This document shows, piece after piece, positions 21,032 through 25,915 of a stretch of DNA of 25,915 nt. The DNA lies in contig BDIP01000159.1 of assembly GCA_003568945.1 (NCBI GenBank), positions 2,111 to 28,025 on the forward strand, read 5' to 3'. The DNA comes from Kipferlia bialata. Taxonomy: Eukaryota > Fornicata. The notes below the pieces were generated by a model. The model did not search any database and was not told where the DNA came from. It saw only the letters and a list, made by a program, of their open reading frames with translations. Made by a program: the position numbers and the translations under genes. Numbering within the stretch: position 1 is the first letter of the stretch; every line of letters begins with the position of its first letter.

Positions 21032-22782
21032 CTAGGTCTCGAGTATATCCACCAACCTCAGCTTCCCTTGGTCGATGGTGGGGGCCCTCTCACCCTGGGG
21101 TCAGTATCAGTATATTAGCAGAGAGCACATAGCTGTGTGTGCAAGCAGAGTGCTATGACTCCCTATGGCATCACCACATATCCGTCTCGTCTCTGGCTAT
21201 TCCTTGGTGTGTGTATATACACTATACCTTGGTGTGTGTGAACTGGGCCTGTGTCTCTGACTGGGGGAATGGGAAAGGCACCCCGGGCATCCTGGTGTTG
21301 CAGATGGGCACGTTGGACTTGGACCGCATGCCCTTGTCGGCGGAGGGGTCTCTGGCCACGGCACCCCTGGGGTCACGGTCAGGCACAGCGAGATAGTGTA
21401 TCAATCTATGATACTGATACTAATACTGATACCAATACTGATACACGGACACGGTCAGGGGAACCATCTACAACCGAGATAATGTACTTCCACGAGTGGT
21501 GTCTATATACATTATCATACCAACCCAGGCCAACGGCGTCCTACAATAAATAATACAGTAACATATATAACATATATATATGATTCATCTGTATGTACCT
21601 GTCCACATACTGCCGCTGCATCTCAGACTGGGTGTCCCCCCGGCCATCAAAGATGATGTGGGTCTTGCGGAGCTCTGTCAGTGAGTCTGGAATTGATGTG
21701 TAATAAGGAATTCAACACCGTAGATGATATGGTGAAGAAATTGTGAATAGTGAAGCCCTCCTGGGAAATGTATATGTACAAATATATGCACACATATAAC
21801 AGTACACATACCAGTCATCATATCTCCGCTGGACTGGATTGCACCTGCTCTCTCTGCCTGGGGGTCAGAGGAGATATGCCTAGACACTAGGGCCTAGAGT
21901 ATGCCGTATAACACAGTATATGGTCATACTGCCAGTGATACCTTAGAGTAGGTCCTGTAGTCCTGCTGCATGACACTCCTCTCTAGGGAGGAGGACGTGT
22001 TGCCTATTCTGGCGGTGAGGGGGGGGGGTAGGGGCCGAGGAGGGGAATAATAGGGACGATATAGTACCAGCAACAGTATGAGGATGCAAATACACTCTCA
22101 TACATATGCATTGTCTATACCTGACCGCGCTCTCGCCCCTTCTGGATGAGTGGTCCTGAGGCCCGTCCAACTGTGAGAAGTCGCCTAGGCATAAGACACA
22201 CATATAGAGGAGGATGGGGCTAGGAAACAGAGGGAGAGGCCCTATGATCCCTTCATAGATGTAGAATACTACAGATGTATCAAGTGCCTGGCTTGTAGGT
22301 CACAGCGTATGAACTGCTCCCAAATGCACTCCTGCTGTCCCCAACCAGCACATGGCTCCGCTGCAGGGCCTGGGGGTCACAATACACACACGGTCCTAAC
22401 CCAGCACACATGCTTCACACCTGTTAGATATATACCATTAGATATATACAATTTGATATTGAAATAATGCCTTTCGGCTTGTCAACCGCTTAGGTGCAGA
22501 ACAATTCACCAACACACATATACATATCAGTACATGCACTACATAGACCCTTACGTACCGTTGCGTCCACTGGCACTGGTCTCTCTGCCCCATTCAGACA
22601 CTGAAAGTCCTGGCAGTGAGGGGCATATACATATATGTATATATATGTGTGTATGTATGGGCGATGGTATGATGTCATAGCGAAGGGACATTACAGACAG
22701 ATATATCAGGCCAACGGATCCATATTGGTGGTCATCCATAACCAATGCATACATACACATATAGATGAATCTAGGAATACTT

Positions 22783-22835
<53 letters not shown>

Positions 22836-23270
22836 CATATACACCCATGTGCCCCACCTGCTGGAAGACTGACGTCTGGAGGGGCTGCCCTTGGGTGCCC
22901 TGACTCAAGTCAAAGTGGGACTGCCGGAGCTGGGCCTTGACCTGGGGTGAGGGGCACACGCCAATACACATGCTGCCCTTGGCCTTGTGCCGTACCTCTG
23001 CTGCTGCCTCTCCTGCCCCTCCCACGGGTATGTCCCTCTGCACATAGGTGTCCCTGGAATCAGAATGGTATACTCACAACAACTGACTGAATGTAATGGT
23101 TCTCATACTTATAGGGTCTGCGGGTAACCACTCCATTTCCATGTGTACACATTGCATGCATACCTGTATGACGTGGAGGTGGTGTTGTCGGAGTCTAGGA
23201 AGTGGATGTTGCTCCCCTTGCTGGCATACTTAGCCTTCAGATACTCACTGAGGATCAGTATAGCAGGCAT
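21032..23270 (-). CDS. 282-residue repeat protein, possibly axonemal
   Basis: Exons in order: 23164-23270, 22996-23053, 22858-22941, 22559-22609, 22288-22369, 22121-22184, 21942-22008, 21812-21857, 21599-21686, 21228-21366, 21032-21094. Their sum, 849 nt, is an exact open frame from ATG (MPAILILSEY) to TAG. About five degenerate units recur: SNIHFLDSDNTTSTSYRDTY; LRQSHFDLSQGTQGQ...; LQRSHVLVGDSRSAFGSSSY; LRKTHIIFDGRGDTQSEM...; MRSKSNVPICN.... The pattern (L/M)-R-x-S-H, about 15 polar residues, then an aromatic, resembles repeats in microtubule-associated proteins of cilia, but I cannot name the family. No signal peptide or membrane segment is seen. The intron 22185-22287 appears to have a GC donor (CCAG|GCACTT). 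The intron 22942-22995 is only 54 nt, open and in frame, so retention would insert 18 residues. An exon-end echo lies at 21200-21216. Confidence 0.75.
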
Positions 23271-23843
23271 ATATAAACATACACATTTTTAAACTGATAC
23301 TCAATGAGGTCAGAAGAAGGACAAGGGGGTGTGAAAGGCTAGATGGGAACCGATGTCCAAGGCAAGAATTAGCTATCAATCTCACAGACATATGTATGAA
23401 TACAAACATACTCTCTCAGCCAACAAAACTAGAATATACGCACTGCCAGCTCAACACTCTCACAGAAGACATGGAATACAGTATTGGAGTTACATCGGAT
23501 TATATGAGTATCAGGGGGGTAGATACATATGATCTGACAGAGTAGTTAGTCTGACCCTATCATAGCTCAATTCACTCCAACCACTGCCACTCATACAAAT
23601 ACACAAATACAAACTGCAGCAGCATCTGTGATGTATGTGGGACGTACGCCTTTCGATTGACTGACTGGAGAGCAATCACAAAGAGTGAATATTGCTCCTA
23701 CACCCTTAGGACACGAATCGAAAAAACTGGATTCATCATTGTTGCCATACAGTGGACCACTGACAGTGGTCACTCTAACCAAGGCACTCCAACTCCATCC
23801 TGACTACACTCTCCGCATATCTCCCTTGGGAGTATTTCAGACA
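23271..23843. promoter_or_regulatory. Divergent spacer between the repeat-protein and membrane-protein genes
   Basis: It lies between the minus-strand ATG at 23270 and the first in-frame ATG of the plus-strand gene. Promoters of both should be here. An open stretch at 23685-23843 is continuous with the first plus exon but has no ATG, so a spliced upstream exon is possible. No clear core promoter motif was found. Confidence 0.4.
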
Positions 23844-25844
23844 ATGGGAGTGATGGATGTGTGGCCTCTTAGCCTGTTAGACCCTGAGTACTACACAGAG
23901 TACATGTTCATAGGTATGTGTATATAGTTATGCAGCCGTTACGGTTGACTGGCCAACTATACACAGAGGGGCTAGTGGTTAGCCCTTGGCGCACTGTCAT
24001 TACTGGGGCCATCCTTTGGATGTGTAGTTATATCTTGGACTGGTGTCAGTGTGACATTCAGAGTCTGAATCAGAGTCTATTTCATGCTCTCTTACACACC
24101 GATTCCCTATTTCTATACTTCTTCGAGACTCGGTTATGTACCTACGGAGACTCTCTGTGTGTTGGCCGGATGTATTGGGTATGTACCTCACCCCAGGCTG
24201 CTCTGCCGTTGCCGGGTGTCTGTATCTGATGGGTGTGGTCGTGCTTATGGTGGCTGGACACAGGGGGCAGCTCTCAATCACCACTCCCCTGGTTAAGTGA
24301 GTGCCATATGCTAGTGATCTATGTGTCTGGTGTCAGTTATCCGTGTGCATGTCATTTCAGCCGGTCTCTATGCCATATCCCTATGGGACTGGCTCGGTAT
24401 CAAGTGGTTCTGTATATGTGTAGGGTTGTGGAGTAAAAGTGAATATGTCATTCCTACGCCACCAGACAACCCTGCCCCCCCCCCTCCCCCCCCCTCCCCT
24501 CACCCCAGGATATCCTTCATTCTGCTCACCCTCTCCTCATTCTCCATGGTGCTGGACCACGTACTGGCTATCGTGTACCCTAGCGCAAACATTAAGCCCG
24601 ACTGGGTGTCGAAATACTCGGTACGCAGACACATGCGCGTATTCACACTCTTGTTCCTCTGACCCATGAGTTGATCAGCACCATTTCTGAATGATCTCTA
24701 CACATCCACGGTATCTATACTCACCCGTACACCCCCTCTCCCCTTATGCATCAGCTCTATGTAGATCCTGCAGCAGAGGGAGTCTCCATCCTGCAGTATG
24801 TGGGGTTGTTGTATGTATACCAGCACGTCCTGAGGGTAAGTGGCCCCTGTTCTCTTCTCTCGTCTTTCGCTCTCTCCCTCTCCCCCTCCCTCTGTCTCTC
24901 CCCCCCAGGGTGTGTGGAGTGTCAGGGCCAGCAGGATATTCCAGAGGGTCATCATCGTGCTCTGCATACTGCTGGTGAGGTTTAGGATGTATATGTATAT
25001 ATACATATATGTATATAATTGCACATAGCACTCATTTGTGGTAGTGTTGGCTATGCAGGTGGTACTTTATTGAAGGTGACCTGTTTTACAGTGAACGTTA
25101 CCCCCTCACCCAATCTTCTAACCCCAGACATTGGCTATTGTAGTGGTCTTTGGGGGACAGATTGTGTTGCTCAATCTCATTATCAAGGTATTATTATTGT
25201 TGGTGTCCCTTACAGTGACGATCACCTTAGCGGTATCCTACCCCTCTCTTTGGCCTTGATACTGAGTATATACATTCTCGACTATTCTCATTGAGAGGGG
25301 ATGCAGGCTGGAGACCCAAAGGCGTGGGAGTACTTTGACTACTGGGACTCCCTCAACGGTATGGTACTGATACTGATACCGGTGCAGTGACACATGATGT
25401 GATACAACATCACCAGATATATAGTATGAGAGTGGACGTCACTGGCTGTATAGACCCATGTATGCCGTGTCCCTGACCCCAGGGTACCGCCTGCCCCTCT
25501 ATGCCGTGGTGGTGGGGTGCGTGGCATCCAACATCATGATACTCACAGCCATCCAGCACATGTGAGTCCAGCTCGATACTTGTGTATATGTATATGAAGA
25601 CTCATAGACTCATTAGACTTTTACTGATACATCTGAGTGTTGTGAGTGCTCACAAGACAGTGTATTGGAGGATGGAACGCTGGACAGATACATGTCAGTG
25701 TATCCGACTATATATATATATGTAAATAGTTGTGTATGTATCTGTTCTGGTGTGTCCTTACCCACCAGGTCCAACAGATCCATCCAGAGCGGGGGTGGCA
25801 ACGTCAATCCATCAGAGGCCAGGTGCGGCTGTTTGGTGTTATGA
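23844..25844 (+). CDS. Multi-pass membrane protein, possible CaaX C-terminus
   Basis: Exons: 23844-23913, 24197-24296, 24361-24417, 24509-24620, 24755-24835, 24909-24974, 25128-25187, 25307-25358, 25483-25561, 25769-25844; 753 nt, 250 residues. Hydrophobic segments: AVAGCLYLMGVVVLMVAG; a region across VVLYMISFILLTLSSFSMVL; a weaker ILQYVGLLYVYQHV; a long one across VIIVLCILL and TLAIVVVFGGQIVLL; and LYAVVVGCVASNIMILTAI. Five or more spans are therefore likely. I do not recognise the family; a receptor-like or transporter fold cannot be told apart. If the last exon runs to its TGA, the protein ends in CLVL, a CaaX box of the type that takes a geranylgeranyl group. A donor-like GTGCGG at 25823 could instead splice onward beyond the window. 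The third exon boundary is the weakest; an alternative frame gives SAGLYAISLWDWLG. Confidence 0.7.
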
Positions 25845-25870
25845 GCGTGTCTTTTCGGCAATGGGGATTA

Positions 25871-25915
25871 CCCCCCCCTCCCCCCCCCCCCCCCCCCCCC
25901 TCCACCCCCCCCTCT
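25871..25915 (+). repeat. Terminal poly-C tract
   Basis: Nearly pure C to the end of the window, broken by a few T and one A. It may be a pyrimidine tract before another acceptor or, equally, the reason the contig stops here. Confidence 0.9.

Noticed and set aside
23685-23843. Upstream extension of the membrane-protein gene to 23685
   Set aside because: The frame is open but starts with GTG, not ATG; the first in-frame ATG is at 23844. A spliced upstream exon remains possible.
1-25915. Transposon, LINE or virus-derived element
   Set aside because: No reverse transcriptase, integrase, transposase or capsid motifs and no long terminal repeats were seen on either strand.

Overview
The window is nuclear DNA from an intron-dense protist. 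No prokaryotic signals, rRNA, tRNA, CRISPR array or recognisable transposon were seen. Coding is broken into exons of 14 to about 1,280 nt, joined by GT-AG introns (two look like GC-AG). Most introns end in a short fused branch-point/acceptor motif close to CTNACCCCAG. That compact motif recalls metamonads such as Giardia and Trichomonas. With the extreme intron density, long poly-C tracts and a possible axonemal protein, a free-living fornicate such as Kipferlia bialata is my best guess; this is inference, not identification.

Layout. (1) 59-7636, minus: a large charged protein of unknown function, more than 1,500 residues in 16 exons, running off the left edge. (2) 7637-8990: a spacer or long intron with poly-G tracts and no supported exon. 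(3) 8991-10456, minus: a helical protein resembling a BAR domain. (4) About 10457-10610: a short divergent promoter region with a perfect palindrome. (5) 10611-13594, plus: transcription elongation factor TFIIS, recognised by its C-terminal zinc ribbon. (6) 13867-19783, plus: an HSPA12-like Hsp70-family ATPase in about 22 exons. (7) 19784-21031: a convergent spacer with small palindromes and repeats. (8) 21032-23270, minus: a complete 11-exon gene for a 282-residue repeat protein, perhaps axonemal. (9) 23271-23843: a divergent spacer. (10) 23844-25844, plus: a multi-pass membrane protein of about 250 residues that may end in a CaaX box. (11) A terminal poly-C tract.

The most unusual feature is not a gene. 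About 30 short 'junction echoes' lie in the introns: near-copies of the neighbouring exon edge together with its splice site. Some copy the acceptor and exon start, some the exon end and donor. Many copies are bounded by their own AG and GT, and several are open and a multiple of three long. One intron begins with a near-copy of the exon that follows it, as expected for an intron born by tandem duplication of an AGGT-containing coding segment. Exon joins were checked by hand for frame; the sums are consistent for the minus-strand gene at 21032-23270, the HSPA12-like gene and the membrane-protein gene. The 5' ends of several genes remain uncertain.

The genes share no obvious pathway. TFIIS assists RNA polymerase II, the Hsp70-like ATPase is probably cytosolic, and the BAR-like and repeat proteins may act at membranes and microtubules.
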